A DNA stretch of 64,000 nucleotides from Symsagittifera roscoffensis (GCF_963678635.1 NC_087063.1:3758580-3822579), one strand, 5' to 3'; numbered from the stretch's first letter, positions 30,664 to 43,058 are shown. Notes: generated by a model not told the origin, from the sequence alone. Program-made: numbers and translations.

Positions 30664-31132
30664 AGTCTTGGGACAGTACCGAAGAAGTCTTGGGACAGCA
30701 GTCTTGGGACAGTGGTCTTGGGACAGTGGTCTTGGGACACTGGTCTTGGGACGGTGGTCTTGGGACACTAGTCTTGGGACAGTAGTCTTGGGACAGTAGT
30801 CTTGGAACAGAAGTCTTGGGACACTAGCCTTGGGACACTAGTCTGGGGACAGTGGTCTTGGGACAGTGGTCTTGGGACAGTGGTCTTGGGACAGTGGTCT
30901 TGGGAAAGTAGTCTTGGGACAGTGGTCTTGGGACACTAGCCTTGGGGCACTAGTCTTGGGACAGTAGTCTTGGGACAGTAGTCTTGGGACAGTAGTCTTG
31001 GGACAGTAGTCTTGGGACAGTAGTCTTGGAACAGTAGTCTTGGGACAGTAGTCTTGGGACAAGGTTCTTGGGACACTAGTCTTGGGACACTAGTCTTGGG
31101 ACAGGGGTCTTGGGACAGAGGTCTTGGGACAT
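30664..31132 (+). repeat. 14-bp satellite in unit 3 leader
   Basis: Same GTCTTGGGACAGTG-type monomer as units 1 and 2, about 33 copies, in a different variant order. Confidence 0.88.
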
Positions 31133-31521
31133 TAAAAGAAGTACTGGGACAGTACCGAGTAGTCTTGGGACAGTAGAGAGAAAGCTCGGGACAGTACAAA
31201 GAAGAGTAGGGACAGTGACAGGAAGTCTTGGAACAGTATAAAGAAAGGGGGTGACGGTACTAAATAAGTACTAAGACTAAGACAGGTTGAGGTAACCAAT
31301 CGCAAAATTAAAAGCAGTAGCAATAGTCAGAAAGTTAAGTCGCGATAGATCCGGTACTCTGGGGATCAAGAACATATAGAATTTTCAAAAAAGCTTAGGA
31401 AAAGTTGTTTTTATTAAATTGTAAATTTTTTTTATTATTTCTGCCAAAAGAGATTTTAACCTTAGAGTAGAATTTTGGTATATAGTAATACTGTAAATAG
31501 GAACAATTGTAAATAAAAATA

Positions 31522-34487
31522 ATGAGACGGAGCAGGGTACCGGTGGCTGAAAAAAGATCCACTGAATCAAAGACAAAATATAACTCGTCGCTACGTAAAA
31601 CGACATCAATGGGCCCAAAGATAACGAAGAAGAACTTTTCAGTTAGCATGGTCAACATGAGGAGTAATACAGAGAACAAAACAAAAGAGGGCATGGAAGA
31701 GAGACGAGCAGAACCAGCCATCGAGATTGAACTAGAGACACCGGACCAGAGTGTGGATGAGATGGAGAAGAAGACGACGGAGTCAACACCGATGCCGAAT
31801 GCAGAGGAACCAAATCCAAAGTCCATGGAGTTCTCACCGATAAAAATGTGGAAGACACAACAGGCAACACGCCAAAAACGGTGAAGGACGAGTCTCAAGC
31901 AAAAAAAAACGTCTTCTACTGAAAGATTGGCGATAATGGTCGAAATGAAGCCGAGAGACGCAGCAGCGGGAGAACCGAAAGCCGAAAAAGGCAAAACATT
32001 AGGAACAGTTTCCACGAAATCGACAGACTCCGACCAAAACGAAGACCAGATCAGACGAGAAACAGCAGCCAACAACAGGGCAACAACTGACCATGAAACA
32101 ACTACTCTTGAGCTAGGCGATTTGATGGAAAAGCTAGATCAGATCGACAAGAGACTAAAGCACAGCGAGGAGGATAGACATGTGTAAAGAAAGAATTAAG
32201 ATACATTAAACATGAGTACCTGGACAGCTATTTCAATCTAGCGAAAGCGACAGAGGAAAAACTTCAGCAGATGTCGGACAAGGTTGATACCACTGATGGA
32301 GAGCGAGACAAGAACATCAAGAAAGACATGCAAGAAATGAGGCAACGATATGACGCAGTGAAAAGCCAATGGGGGAGTTTGGAACCGAGAATGGATACGA
32401 TGAGTAGGGACCAGGCTGAAAGTTCATGTGCAATACAGGCAAAATTAGACGCCATCTTGAGGAACTCAACGTCACAGGACAGGCCAGCAGCGGAGCAAAC
32501 GCAAGGCAACAGAGTTGACTTCGTGGAACCACAACGGAGCAAACGGCAGTCAACACCGTTACCATTACCCCGGGATGCCGCGAGTACAGCACCGGGGGGG
32601 GGGGCAAAGCGATTATGAAAAGTGGAACAGCAAACACAACGGGTGGTCCAGGGGACTCAACGACTCACAACAACGTGGGACCGGATGTCATGACATGGGC
32701 AAGCACCTGGGAAAAGATGAACAGGGCACTAGAAGCCTTCGCCACAAGGAACACCGACTCGAGTGACAGAGGGAGCAACAAATCCAGGAAAACTTTCAAA
32801 AAACCGAAAGAATTCAAGGATGATTCAGATGGATGCATTGACACTTGAGTAGAAGTCATGAGGTTGCACTTGGAACAAGACAACTTGAACGATGAGAGGC
32901 AAGCATGCACAGCGATACTCAGCAACTTGGAAGGCACGGCATTGAAATGCGTGGTGGCGAAAAAAGAAGAGGAACGCGACACTGCGGATAAAATCTTCGA
33001 TATATTGTTAAATCGATTCGGGTCAGGCATGAAGGGTCATCAAGCGATGATGCGATTTGAAAAGAGAAGGCAAAGAGACGATGAATCGATAGACAGGTTC
33101 CTTGAGAGTTTGAGACGAAGGAGTGACCCGGAAGAGTCCACCAATAGAAGGAACTTTAGCATCGCCTCAAAGTTCATTGATGGGGTAAAGAGTGATGTCT
33201 TGAGAACAATGTTAGCAACATACTATACATTGTCGAAAGATTACCGAAAGAATACGGTGCGACTCCAGAAGAGATGAGACAGAAGTCGAGAGAGTACATG
33301 CGCTAATGAAGCCCAAGAAGTACTCATATTCAGATAACAGGAATATGCAAGGGGGGAGCCAACCACAAAGGTCGTCATGGTACAAGCCTAGAGATGACAT
33401 GGACAAACGTAGATCATGCGCGAACTGCGGGTCAGCTGATCATCACGTGGCATATTGCACAACATACAATCAGGGCATGACGAGTCTGGGGTACGCACCA
33501 GATGAGGAGGACATGAGCCAGATGGAAGAACACGAGTACTATAGTGGCTTAATCATCAAGATAGGTGCAAGATGCTTCTTCTGCAATCAGGAAGGGCACT
33601 TTAGGATGGATTGTCCTTTGTTCTGGGAGGCGTTCAAGAACCAAAGTCACCCCAAACATAAATTGGCATTAGCGGCGGTGCAGAATCAGCGAAATAGACA
33701 AACCGAGTTTGAAGCAAAAACTTAGAAGCACCGAGTACGGAACTGCCAACGAAGACAGTGAAGGCGGTAACGCAGGCTAACAATACGATAGAGGCCACGG
33801 CCAAGAACGCCCTAGAGATAAAATTTGAGAAAGCGGCGTCAGAGGCTGTCAACAAGGTGAAACAGGACCTAGCAACAAAGGAAATAGAGCAACGGTTGAA
33901 GCAAGAGATCGACAGACAGAGATTGGACGAGACGCTAAGTTGCTCGGTGCCAGTGCCAGAAGCTGTAGCAGGGTCGACAAAGAGTGGAAATTGCAACACT
34001 CTGAAAATGGTGACAGGAAAGCCATTTGGCATAACGAAGATCGGAGCCAGAATAATGTCAATAATCACCGTGGGCGGCCATGAAGTCACGAGAAACTTGA
34101 GCGAACCCAGCGACCAGACAATAATGCACATTGATGTGTACGCAGATTACTTGAGTGCTATAAGCCCACAAACTACTTCTAGAGCATTGAGGGCACTACT
34201 CACAAGAGGGGTACCAAGTCAGTCCGAGTTGATAACAGGTACACAGAAGCTTATGGTCCGCATGAGGTGATGCTAAATTTAGATGGGATCAACATCTATA
34301 CGAAAACAATGATAACATGTGATGAAGATCTAGTAGGGCAGATTTACGGAGGAAAAGAAGAGTTGAAAGTGAGATCGATTGGACACTGCGCCATGCTTGA
34401 GGAAGATGCAATGCACATCGGGACAGAGGCAGATGTATCAGCACATGTGCTCGACATAAGTGGCAAGACGACTCAGTTACCACCAGG
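31522..34487 (+). pseudogene. Unit 3 gag-protease, multiply broken
   Basis: The ATG at 31522 (MRRSRVPVAEKR) is the conserved gag start lost in units 1 and 2. Breaks include a frameshift near 31845, TAA at 32185, an 11-G run followed by one A fewer near 32595, and TGG to TGA at 32846-32848. Both CX2CX4HX4C knuckles survive (CANCGSADHHVAYC and CFFCNQEGHFRMDC). The protease is cut off at about 34487, just before its active-site motif, by a deletion that also removes RT and RNase H. Confidence 0.8.
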
Positions 34488-35243
34488 TAGAAACGGGAGA
34501 TGCACAAATAGATGATGACTTCATGAGGTTACTCGAGAAACTAGCAGATGACAAACCCGTGATCCAAGAAAAGGGTAAGGAGGAACCGGAGGTCACAATA
34601 CTGCGAAGGAGCAAGATAGTTAGTGATAAAACACCTCGAAGGTGACTAACCCTGATGGGAAAAAAGTCGTGCAGTCACTGGTTGAAAAAATCCCTGACGA
34701 CATACTTGAACAGACTCGGGTTACGAAAAAGAAAGTGGCGTTCAAGGAAGAAGCTGAATACCTGGGACTAGGTCAAGAGTCCGGGGAGTGGTCCACGTCC
34801 ACGGAGGAAGAGGATACTGAAGAAGGAAATTTGTCCGGGTAGTGTGAACTATGGGATGAGGACTCGAACGAGAGCAGCGACAATCAGGATAGTCTATGCA
34901 TGATATTGGCGGAAGAGAAGATTAGACACCGCGACAGGGAATTACAAACAGATCCATCCTCAGGAACGTACAATTTGGACGTACAAGAAGTACGAGGAGG
35001 TGAAGAACTTGAAAGAATTGCAGTTTTGAGGAAACCATTCAGGGAACTTTCATGCAACTCAAATGTCAGAACGGATCTGGTGCCGGAAGATGATAGGAAG
35101 ATTGTGAAGAGGATAATATGCGTGAAGCTGAATGATGACATCCACAACCCTGGGGAAATGAATGGACAGATCATGGCACTAAAGGAACATGTCAAGGCGA
35201 GATATAGGCTGTCGGACCTGATAAAGCCCAAAAGAATGACAAG
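34488..35243 (+). pseudogene. Unit 3 pol linker between RNase H and integrase
   Basis: Acidic, Glu/Asp-rich reading frames (34490-34645, 34642-34842, 34843-35265) with stops between. They carry no catalytic motif. This stretch is deleted in unit 2, so it is the only view of the linker. It looks like a long spacer of about 250 residues ahead of the integrase zinc domain. Confidence 0.55.
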
Positions 35244-35765
35244 ATGGATCCGGATGGAAGAATGAAGAACTTCTCCAAATGGATCCGGACGGGGTCCAAG
35301 GAGAAAGGGGAACTCGAGGAAGACAGCTACAAGATCTTGAGCCAGTTCTACAAAGAGAAGAAAGATTTACTCTATCACACAGCTGACGGGGTGGTAGCGT
35401 GCAAGAGAAAAGATGAGGAGAAGATATTACATAAGCACAACCTCATCATATTACACAATTGTATCAGACAGAGGTGTTATTCAGATCGCACGACCAGATG
35501 GGGCACCAGGGGATAGGCAAGGTGCAACAAAGAATACTTCACAGGTTTGATTGGCCAGGATTGAGAAAAGCTTGCGAGAGATGGGTGAATGCATGCCTGG
35601 CATGCCTGCAAGTAAAAGACCCGAGGAAGATGAAATTCCCACTCAAGTCGGTTGAAAGCTCAGAATTTAATGAAGTGGTGCAAATAGACCATCAAAAGAT
35701 CTGCATGACGGAGTCGGGGTATAACCAGATACTGGTTCTAATAGACCACTTCACAAAGTTGGCAG
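35244..35765 (+). pseudogene. Unit 3 integrase, N-terminal part, split by the nested element
   Basis: The zinc-binding HHCC domain is visible (SHDQMGHQG then NACLACLQVK), followed by the first catalytic Asp in VQIDHQK. A one-base frame change lies near 35480. The coding sequence is interrupted at 35765 by the reverse-oriented Ty3 element and resumes at 43401 after the target-site duplication. Confidence 0.8.
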
Positions 35766-36103
35766 TGTTAAAAAGTTAGGATAGCACTCGTTGATGATTA
35801 AGAGTGCAACTTAAACTAAGACTAGATTAAGACTAAGATTGGTTAAGATTCCTACGATAATTTTAGGCTTTTATTTAAGACTAAATAAAAGACGGTGATG
35901 CTAACTAAAGTAAGAGATGTTTAAAAGATGGAATTTGTTTCGGTTAATTTGTTGCATATCAAAAAAGATAGTGCGCAAATTCCAAGTCTACCAAAAGCCG
36001 TTGCGCTTTTGGCAGGTGTATATAAATTAACACCGTATGAATTAACAACGTAAAGGTCACGATCAGTATAGAGGTTAAATGATCAAACAATAATACTTTT
36101 ACA
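35766..36103 (-). repeat. 3' LTR of nested Ty3 element
   Basis: 338 bp, TG...CA on the + strand, near-identical to 43058-43395. Differences include G/T at the TTTTAGG versus TTGTAGG position and A/T in CAAAAAAG versus CATAAAAG. Confidence 0.95.
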
Positions 36104-36840
36104 TTCCCCGCGAAAATTTATCTAAAAGCTATTGCTTTCGCCTCGCAAGAAAAGAAAGGAAGTAATTAAGCGCTCGGGTGAATGAACAAATTGGCTCGTC
36201 GGCCAAGACCCCCAAAGTGGATCTGAGTTGCTAGAGACATAATCTTGGTAAAGCACCGAGGGCTAAAAGAGCGTATATCATACTAACAAAAAGTTTAATA
36301 CACGGTTACTAGGTCGAAGGAACGGGTGTACGGTTCGGGAAGGACCGTGATGACAGGCCCGATGGGCCGGAAGACGTATTCTTTAGTCAATAACACAAAA
36401 GAAAAAAAAACAAAGCACCTTATATCAAATAGCATGTTTTCGTCAGGTAAAATTAAATATAGGCCAGTTACTATGGACGAGCAATGAACTGGAATAGCAC
36501 TGGGGTGAATGAGGCAGTAAGGTAAGCAGGGAAGGGTCCCTGAAGGCAGGCCAAAATAAGAGGCGGTACTAAGTTGGGTATATCTAATGGTTATGCAGTG
36601 GTAGCACCCAATGGGTGAAAAAGAACTTTAGCGACATTCAAGCTAGGTTATGAAGCTCAAATAACGCTTTAATATAATCAAAGAAATCTAAGTTTTTGGC
36701 GTATTGTGCGAGCACTGGAAGTTTATAAGACTCTAAAGGCGATGGGCTGTTAAGTAACATTCAACACTAGACAGGATACTAGAGTACTAAGAGTTTTTAA
36801 GAGTTTATGAAAGTTTATGATAACGTCTAGACTGAAACTC
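36104..36840. other. 3' non-coding region of nested element
   Basis: No credible ORF. It contains two perfect short dyads of the CCC-RAY-GGG type (36356-36368 and 36605-36617) and, near 36325-36350, a TACGGTTC...ACCGTGAT stretch resembling a piece of the giant element leader. Confidence 0.5.
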
Positions 36841-37131
36841 CTACTTCTCAATCGTTTCCCGATTTGCCGCTTTGTTGATTGTCCATCTCCTTAACTCCTC
36901 CAGCGTCATTGGCCGACCTAGGAGTTCTATCGCCGAAATGATAGAGGAAGTGTTCAGCCAGTCTGGGTCAGGTACAGTATGAACAGATGTTGAAGATGGG
37001 GTTTCGGATGGTAGGCCCGATGGGTCAAATTGAGTGGTACAGGCCTCTGGACTAAATTTGACCTTCTTTCGAGGAGTACTTGTGTAGGCAGGGCTTTCTT
37101 CCCGCAAATGAATTATCGTGGGACGCGAAGA
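36841..37131 (-). pseudogene. End of C-terminal tail of nested pol
   Basis: In the same frame as the integrase ORF and separated from it by one stop near 37132-37134. It is Ser/Pro-rich, then ends with a short predicted helical segment (PMTLEELRRWTINKAANRE). It is probably the end of the same polyprotein, cut by a nonsense change. Confidence 0.5.
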
Positions 37132-39831
37132 TTAGGGTGGTGTTAAGGTTGTCAGGTCTACTAAGTCGACTTGGTGGCTTTCCATTTCTACGGTTGTTGC
37201 TTCTATCGTTGTGTAAGCCGGGGCAGGACTAGATGAATTACATGATAGGCCCTCTTGATCTTCATTTGTTAAATCGACTACACTGGCAAACACTCTCTCG
37301 CCTAGCATCTTGGGAGGCTGTCTAGTTCGCATAGGTCTGGTGTTCTGCCGTGTAAGGATTTCTGACAATTTTTTTGAAGGTGGTGATTTCGTTGGAGATG
37401 ACGCTTTCCTCTTCGCGGTACCGGACAGTTTCGGTTCTTTAGTGGCAAGGTCAGAGTATGGTTGCTTAGATTCCGCCTCCGCCATGGTGCTTGCTTCTAC
37501 ACTAATCTCTGTAGATTCCCGTCCAGGATTCTCCGGAAAACGCGGCTTTTCTTGATTGGGTCGATTGGTCTCCTCCATAGTGTCCAAGAGAACCAACTGT
37601 GGGGTCACATGTAGGTCCCTTTCATTATCACCAGAATCCAGGTCGATCAGGGGAATCTTATACGACTCGACCTTCTGTTCAACATGGTCCGGTATTTCTG
37701 GCTTACGATCTGTTCGGTCGGAGGATGGGTGTTCATCCGATTTTGTGGCTTCGAGTAATGTTTTGTCCTTGAGATCTTTTAGCGAAATTAGGTCGCTAGC
37801 ATTATCGTCTGAAATCTCTTCATGTGGTTCGGTCATCAATCCAGGTTCATTTACGCAACTTTTTCGAAGGTCGGGTTTACCCGACGGGCTTGATTCTTGG
37901 TCACTTTCAAGACCTATTGGGGTTCTCAATCTCTTCCTTTGTTCTTCTTCCTCTCTGAGAAGAGTTTCTCTAGAGCTGTTCATGGCCGCGTTTCGCCTCG
38001 CAATATCAAGCTCTTCGAATTTCCACTGGAGATTTCTTTTCTTTTGCGTCAATTTTGAGCTTTTAAATCCGACATTTCTCGGCGGTTTTGAAGTTTTCCT
38101 CAGTCCTTTAGTCGCATAGAATCTAACTAGTTGATCTCGTTTTCTCGGGCAGGGTTTCTTCTGGGTACAATGTCTTTTAATGGCTAAACCAGATTTACGT
38201 ATTATTTTACCATTTTTTAAGGTAACTGTGTGGTCTGACTCCCTTACAATTTCATCCTTGAGTACTCTATAGAATGGTTCACTTTTCGTTCTATCTTGGA
38301 CTTTTCGATAAATAATGGTCTTACCCGGAGGGTTATTCAGTATTGAGTCCTTTATGCCCAAGGTATCTCTCTTTTCTGCCCGAGAAAGCACTTTTACTGG
38401 AGATCCAGCGCTGGTTGGTACATATCTCACTGCATTTGAGATATCCTCCGAGGACGATGAGTTTTCATCAACATCTCCATCTTCTATATCATCGGGGGCG
38501 TCCCAGTCGTGTCTTCGCTCTCGGCTCATTAGTTTTTTGCCTTTATCTATGCATAACAAAGTTTTATTCCAATCAAGGTTGTTCGAAGAGGGTGATTTGA
38601 CCAAATTATGCCAGATGGTGTTTGGGGATCTACCAAAATGTGCTTCAAAGGGGGAGCAGTTAAGCGACTGTTGAGTTACCGTTCTTAAACATTTTATTAT
38701 CTTCAAAAGTGCAGATTCTAGCGAAGGTTTTGGACGTTCTTGTGCCATAACCAAGAGTCTTTCCTTAATGGTTCTGATTAGGCGTTCCACTAGTCCGGTA
38801 GCTCTATGATCACCCATTGGGCTAAATATCACTTTTATATTGTGATCGTGGCAGAATTCTCTGACTTCCTTGGAGATAAAACCAGATCCTTGATATGTTC
38901 TAATGGTTCTAGGTATTCCGTGTAAAGCAATGTATTTACTAAGGAAGTTTATGATAGATTTTGCCGATGTGCTGGATGTTATTTGAGCTGATGGGAATTT
39001 TGAAAATCTGTCCACGCACACTAATATGTATTTTTTTGTTCCCCATACTAAAGGTAGCGGACCGGCGAAATCTAATTCCATTTCTTGGTTTGGCTCTTCG
39101 ACCGTTGGGAGTTTCCCTAGGGTATTGTGTTTTATAAGAGGTTTCAAGTTTTTACCTGCTTTCACGCACTCAATACAGTTTTCGCCGTGGACTTGGATTT
39201 CGCGGTAAAATTTCGGCCACCAGATGTGTTGAGATGCCAGACTTTTCATTGCGAACTGGCCAGGGTGAGCTTCGTGTAGTCGGTTGAGCATTGTCGATCT
39301 TAGGCATGCTGGGATAACTAACCGATTGTCCAGATAAAGACATCCTCCGCTGACATGTAAATTATTTAAGTACGATTTATAATAATTTCCCAGTTGTAGA
39401 ATATCTTGTTTGCGGTCTTCTTCAATTGCTTTAATTATCTTTTTCAGAACTAGATCTTGTTTTGATAAGAGGGACATAAATTTTGAATCAAATATTTCTG
39501 GCCAAGAAAAAGGGAATATACTGATTGTTTTCTTTTTACTAGGTGATCTTTTCACGGGATTATTCGACGGGTTACTAGTGCTTGGTGTTAAAGAGTCCAT
39601 GATTTCATTAGCAATAAGTTCTCTCTGTTGGTTAAATTCAATTTGTTCTGCCATTTCTTTCAGGATGTTAAAATTCGTAAAAAAGTCGTTTATTTTGCAA
39701 GATGAGTCACACTGTTCTGTCCGCGAGTGAGAATTTTGGCACACTGAAATATTGGAATAGTTAGCTATCGCTTGGAACGTTTCAGCGGCATTAGCAATTC
39801 GCTTCTCACGTTCTATTTCTTGACTGGTCAT
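37132..39831 (-). CDS. Integrase plus long disordered tail, nested Ty3 element
   Basis: 899 codons. HHCC zinc domain (LHEAHPGQ, then CIECVKAGK), then the integrase core. The first Asp is in MELDFAGPL. The second catalytic Asp is replaced by Tyr (TYQGS, codon 38893-38895), and the Glu in GLVERLIRT lies 35 residues later. The integrase is therefore predicted dead. A chromo-like or C-terminal domain region (FYRVLKDEIVRESDHTVTLKNG) follows, then ~350 residues of charged, Ser/Glu/Lys-rich sequence with no domain I know. The frame enters from RNase H by a shift near 39925; the listed ATG is internal. Confidence 0.8.
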   Translation of the reverse strand: MTSQEIEREKRIANAAETFQAIANYSNISVCQNSHSRTEQCDSSCKINDFFTNFNILKEMAEQIEFNQQRELIANEIMDSLTPSTSNPSNNPVKRSPSKKKTISIFPFSWPEIFDSKFMSLLSKQDLVLKKIIKAIEEDRKQDILQLGNYYKSYLNNLHVSGGCLYLDNRLVIPACLRSTMLNRLHEAHPGQFAMKSLASQHIWWPKFYREIQVHGENCIECVKAGKNLKPLIKHNTLGKLPTVEEPNQEMELDFAGPLPLVWGTKKYILVCVDRFSKFPSAQITSSTSAKSIINFLSKYIALHGIPRTIRTYQGSGFISKEVREFCHDHNIKVIFSPMGDHRATGLVERLIRTIKERLLVMAQERPKPSLESALLKIIKCLRTVTQQSLNCSPFEAHFGRSPNTIWHNLVKSPSSNNLDWNKTLLCIDKGKKLMSRERRHDWDAPDDIEDGDVDENSSSSEDISNAVRYVPTSAGSPVKVLSRAEKRDTLGIKDSILNNPPGKTIIYRKVQDRTKSEPFYRVLKDEIVRESDHTVTLKNGKIIRKSGLAIKRHCTQKKPCPRKRDQLVRFYATKGLRKTSKPPRNVGFKSSKLTQKKRNLQWKFEELDIARRNAAMNSSRETLLREEEEQRKRLRTPIGLESDQESSPSGKPDLRKSCVNEPGLMTEPHEEISDDNASDLISLKDLKDKTLLEATKSDEHPSSDRTDRKPEIPDHVEQKVESYKIPLIDLDSGDNERDLHVTPQLVLLDTMEETNRPNQEKPRFPENPGRESTEISVEASTMAEAESKQPYSDLATKEPKLSGTAKRKASSPTKSPPSKKLSEILTRQNTRPMRTRQPPKMLGERVFASVVDLTNEDQEGLSCNSSSPAPAYTTIEATTVEMESHQVDLVDLTTLTPP

Positions 39832-39959
39832 ATGATCTGTTGACTGGCCAATCGTTTTGCAGGAAGTGACGTCATGTGCTAAGAAATGTTGAGAGAATTT
39901 ATTTCTTATTTGCGACCGCAGTTTCTCGGCATTAGGTGATCAAAACCTAGGAGCGTACT

Positions 39960-41013
39960 AATCTGATTTACTCAAGCGATAACAAATTTTTCGTCGTCCA
40001 GAGAAACTGGTACGGGTTCACCCGATGGGTGTCGGGATATATAATCAACGAATCCCATGTCTTTACCGGGTAAATGTTTGACGGTAAAGTCGAACGGTAG
40101 TAGTTTGTACGCCCAACGGGTGAGACGTGATTGGGCCGTTTTAGTATATTTATTGTCTTTCAGTGCTCCTATTAAGGCTTTGTGGTCTGTTAAAATTGAG
40201 AATTGTTTGCCCAATAGGTAATTTTTGAAATGGTCTAGTGCTCACACTAATCCCAATAGCTCGAGTTCATTAGTGCTGTATTTTAGTTCGGCAATATTCA
40301 AAAATCTGCTAGCGAACGCTACGGTCTTCCAGTTCCCCCGATGGTCCTGTTCGATGGAAGCGCCCAATCCTAAGTGTGAGGCATCGCATTTTACCCGAGT
40401 GTCCAGTTTTACATCGAAATGATGGTTCGTCACCGTATTACAAATTTCTTTCTTGATTTTTTCGAACGCTTCCGTGTGTACTGTAGACCACTTAAATGGT
40501 TTATTTTTTTGCATAAGTTCTCTGAACGGTGTTGATAGGGACGCTAAGTTTGCTATGAACTTATTAAATTGATTAATCGATCCCATTAATGATCTGATAT
40601 CTTTGATACAGTTTGGTTCCTTCAGGTTTCTGATTGCGTCATACTTATGTATTAGTGGTGTCGTCCCTTTTGCGTCGATTTTAAATCCCAACCATTCTAT
40701 GTTGTGAGTTAAGAATGTGCATTTTTCCCATTTTATGGCTAGTCCCTCGTCATCTAGTGTTTTTAACACGTTAATGACTAGCTTTTTATGTTCCTCCTCG
40801 CTACCCACGGTGGCGATTAGGATGTCGTCGAGGTAACAATGGGTATTTGGTAATTTTTCCGTCAAACGGTCCATTATGCGTTGAAATTCATTACGCATAT
40901 CGCCTAGTCCGTAAAATCCGGTTTTAAAACGGTAGGAGTCCGTTACTTCTCCCCCCACGATGTTGAAATTACACTGATTACTTGCCTTTTTAGAAAGCAG
41001 TATTTGACTGTAG
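39960..41013 (-). pseudogene. RT and RNase H, nested Ty3 element
   Basis: RT continues from the gag-protease frame after a TAA at 41014-41016 (inside the IDLK-DYSQI block). The catalytic CYLDDILIA and WLGFKID are intact. A TGA at 40242-40244 replaces Trp, after which RNase H continues (ILTDHKALIGAL) to VDYISRHPSG. One further stop at about 39972 precedes the shift into integrase. Confidence 0.8.
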
Positions 41014-43058
41014 TCTTATTTTAGATCAATCGATGAAAACCAGATGTTTCTTTCGTCGTGGCCGCTAATCGTAACTGCTACGTTGTCAATTAGTTCAAAT
41101 AGGTTCGGCATTTGATATCTATTACGAAATATCTGTTTATTTAGTAGTTTTGAGTTCAATGCAAGTTCAATTGATCCGTCCCTTTTTGCTGTAATCACGA
41201 TGGGGGAGATAAAACAATCTTCAGAGCATGTAGATAATTTTTCGATGTGTCCGTCTCTTAGTAATTGATCAATACATATTTTGACCTTAGGGAGAAGATG
41301 GATCGGGATACGTTTCCCTTTCACCTGTATCGGTTTTAACGGTTCGTTAAAATAAGTATTAACTACGTAGTTCTTTGATCTACCCGTTCTTTTTATGAGG
41401 TCTGAAAAGTGTTTTGATATGTATGTTTTAAACTCACTTTGAGATGATGTCTCTTGGCTTTGATCCTGTTTGTTATCCGATGCGAATTTTATTTGGTTGA
41501 CGTTTGTCCCAATGGGTGATGCTTTCTGATCTTTCCATGACTTTGGCCCATTGGGTGGGGGTTGTTTCTGAAATACTAAGATTCCCAGATTCGGTAAAAT
41601 GTCGTTTCCCAGTAGATGTCTTTCAGCCCCTTCGGTGATGAAAAGTTTTTGGTCGTTAGCCTCCCATCCCTTCGATCGGATTCTCACTCGAACTCTTCCA
41701 ATAATGCTGATTGTACTCCCGAAGCCCTGGTACGCTTTCTTTGTTATTTCGTCCATAGATTCTAGTTTTAAAAATCTATCTCGTATCTTCAATTTGTGTA
41801 GTAGATCTTTTTTCATGAAAAAAACTGGACTTCCTGAGTCGATTTGAATTTCGGTATAGTAAGGGTTGAAATTTCCCAGAGATACCTTTAGTGTCTTTTT
41901 CAATTCTAGTCCTTCATGGTTGAAAACTGTTCTCATTCCGCGCTCTATTTTGTCTTCTACAGCATTTATTTGGCTATCTGTGTCTACAGCTAGAACTAAG
42001 AAATCGTCTAAGTTGACCTCAAATTCGGGATTTTCCTGCGGGTTGGCCCGGGTGTTTTCGTTTTCTTGGGGTACTCGATTTTGTTCGACGATGTTCGTTT
42101 GTGTTCTTGCTGAACTCCTACAATGTTTAGCAAAATGTCCTTTGCGTCCGCACGTATTGCAGTTTCTATTTCTGGCAGGGCATGTGGTTAAATGTCCTTT
42201 TTTGAATTGCTGACCACAGTTGCGGCATTTGTTATTTTCAACGATTTTTAGGGTTGGTTCATTCTTTACGTATTGTGGTCTTGGTACTGCATTATAAGTT
42301 GGGAATTTTAAGTACTGTTGATGGATTTTAGTACCTTTTTCGTGAACTAATACGTAAGATAGTACGTTTTCTGGGGTCAAGTATTCTATGCATAGTTTCT
42401 TTTGGATCTCGACATTTCTCATGTTTGTGATGAAAATGTCTCTTACTAATTCTGACTCGAGTTCCCCCAGTTTACAATTTTTTGCTAGTTCAGACAGTAT
42501 TTCGTGGAATTTTTCTAGGGACTCATGTTCTTTCTGTCTTCGGCCAAAAAATTTAAATCTTTCGTATTTTAAGTTTGTAGTGATCGTGAAGGTAGTTTTT
42601 AGTAGTTCCCAAAATTCTGCGAAATTGATATCCAGAATTCTTTTGCCAGGGTTTTTATGAGAGAAGCATTTCTGTCCTTCTTTTCCGAGTGCTAGGTATA
42701 ACTGTGATTTTAGCTAAGAGTCAATATCTCCGATTTGGAGTCCGTTAAATTTTGCGTTATCTTCCGCCCTTCTCCTTCTCACTTCTTCGTTATAATTTTG
42801 TACTGCTATTCTGTGGTGTTCTTCTTTTTCGGCCCGACGGGCTTGGTCATCGGACGGTTCCGGTGGTTCTGCCGTAGGATAAGTTAGTTCGTTTCTTATC
42901 GGTGGGTTAATTACATCTTCGATGTCTACGGAATCTTTCGCAATAATTGTCGATTGAAACTTTTCCGACCACCTTTCCCAGTCGTGTTGATTTTCGTTTG
43001 ATGAGTTGTTCCAAAAAAACTCTAGTCCTCGTAGGTTCGATTCGTTAGACTGCGCCAT
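41014..43058 (-). pseudogene. Gag-protease and RT start, nested Ty3 element
   Basis: One frame throughout, with a single TAG at 42714-42716 splitting Gag after 114 codons. The start ATG at 43058 straddles the LTR end (A) and the primer-binding site (TG), so Gag begins MAQSN and encodes the primer site. There are two Cys-His knuckles, one atypical (CX2CX7HX3C) and one standard (CNTCGRKGHFAKHC). Protease active site is DSGSP. RT begins with LLPKVKICIDQLLRDG. Confidence 0.85.
43040..43057 (-). other. Primer-binding site, nested Ty3 element
   Basis: TGGCGCAGTC starts immediately inside the 5' LTR on the minus strand. The same first ten bases are used by insect 17.6/297-type elements primed by tRNA-Ser. 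This is recognition from memory of that family, not a tRNA alignment. Confidence 0.6.

Larger units (their letters stand above)
26870..31521 (+). repeat. Unit 3 LTR and leader, internally duplicated
   Basis: Starts TGGGCCAGTCGG; carries TATA (27007-27015), AATAAA (27093), donor GTAAGT (27291) and the 9-bp stem hairpin (27360-27382). Bases 27070-28486 recur at 28490-29962. The first half lacks about 58 bases near 27237 that the second half retains. A G run next to TAGAGT is 14 bases at 27501 versus 9 in the second half and 6 in unit 1. Confidence 0.75.

Noticed and set aside
37310-38119. Plus-strand ORFs opposite the nested integrase tail
   Set aside because: They are shadows of the minus-strand coding frame, which has the recognisable integrase.
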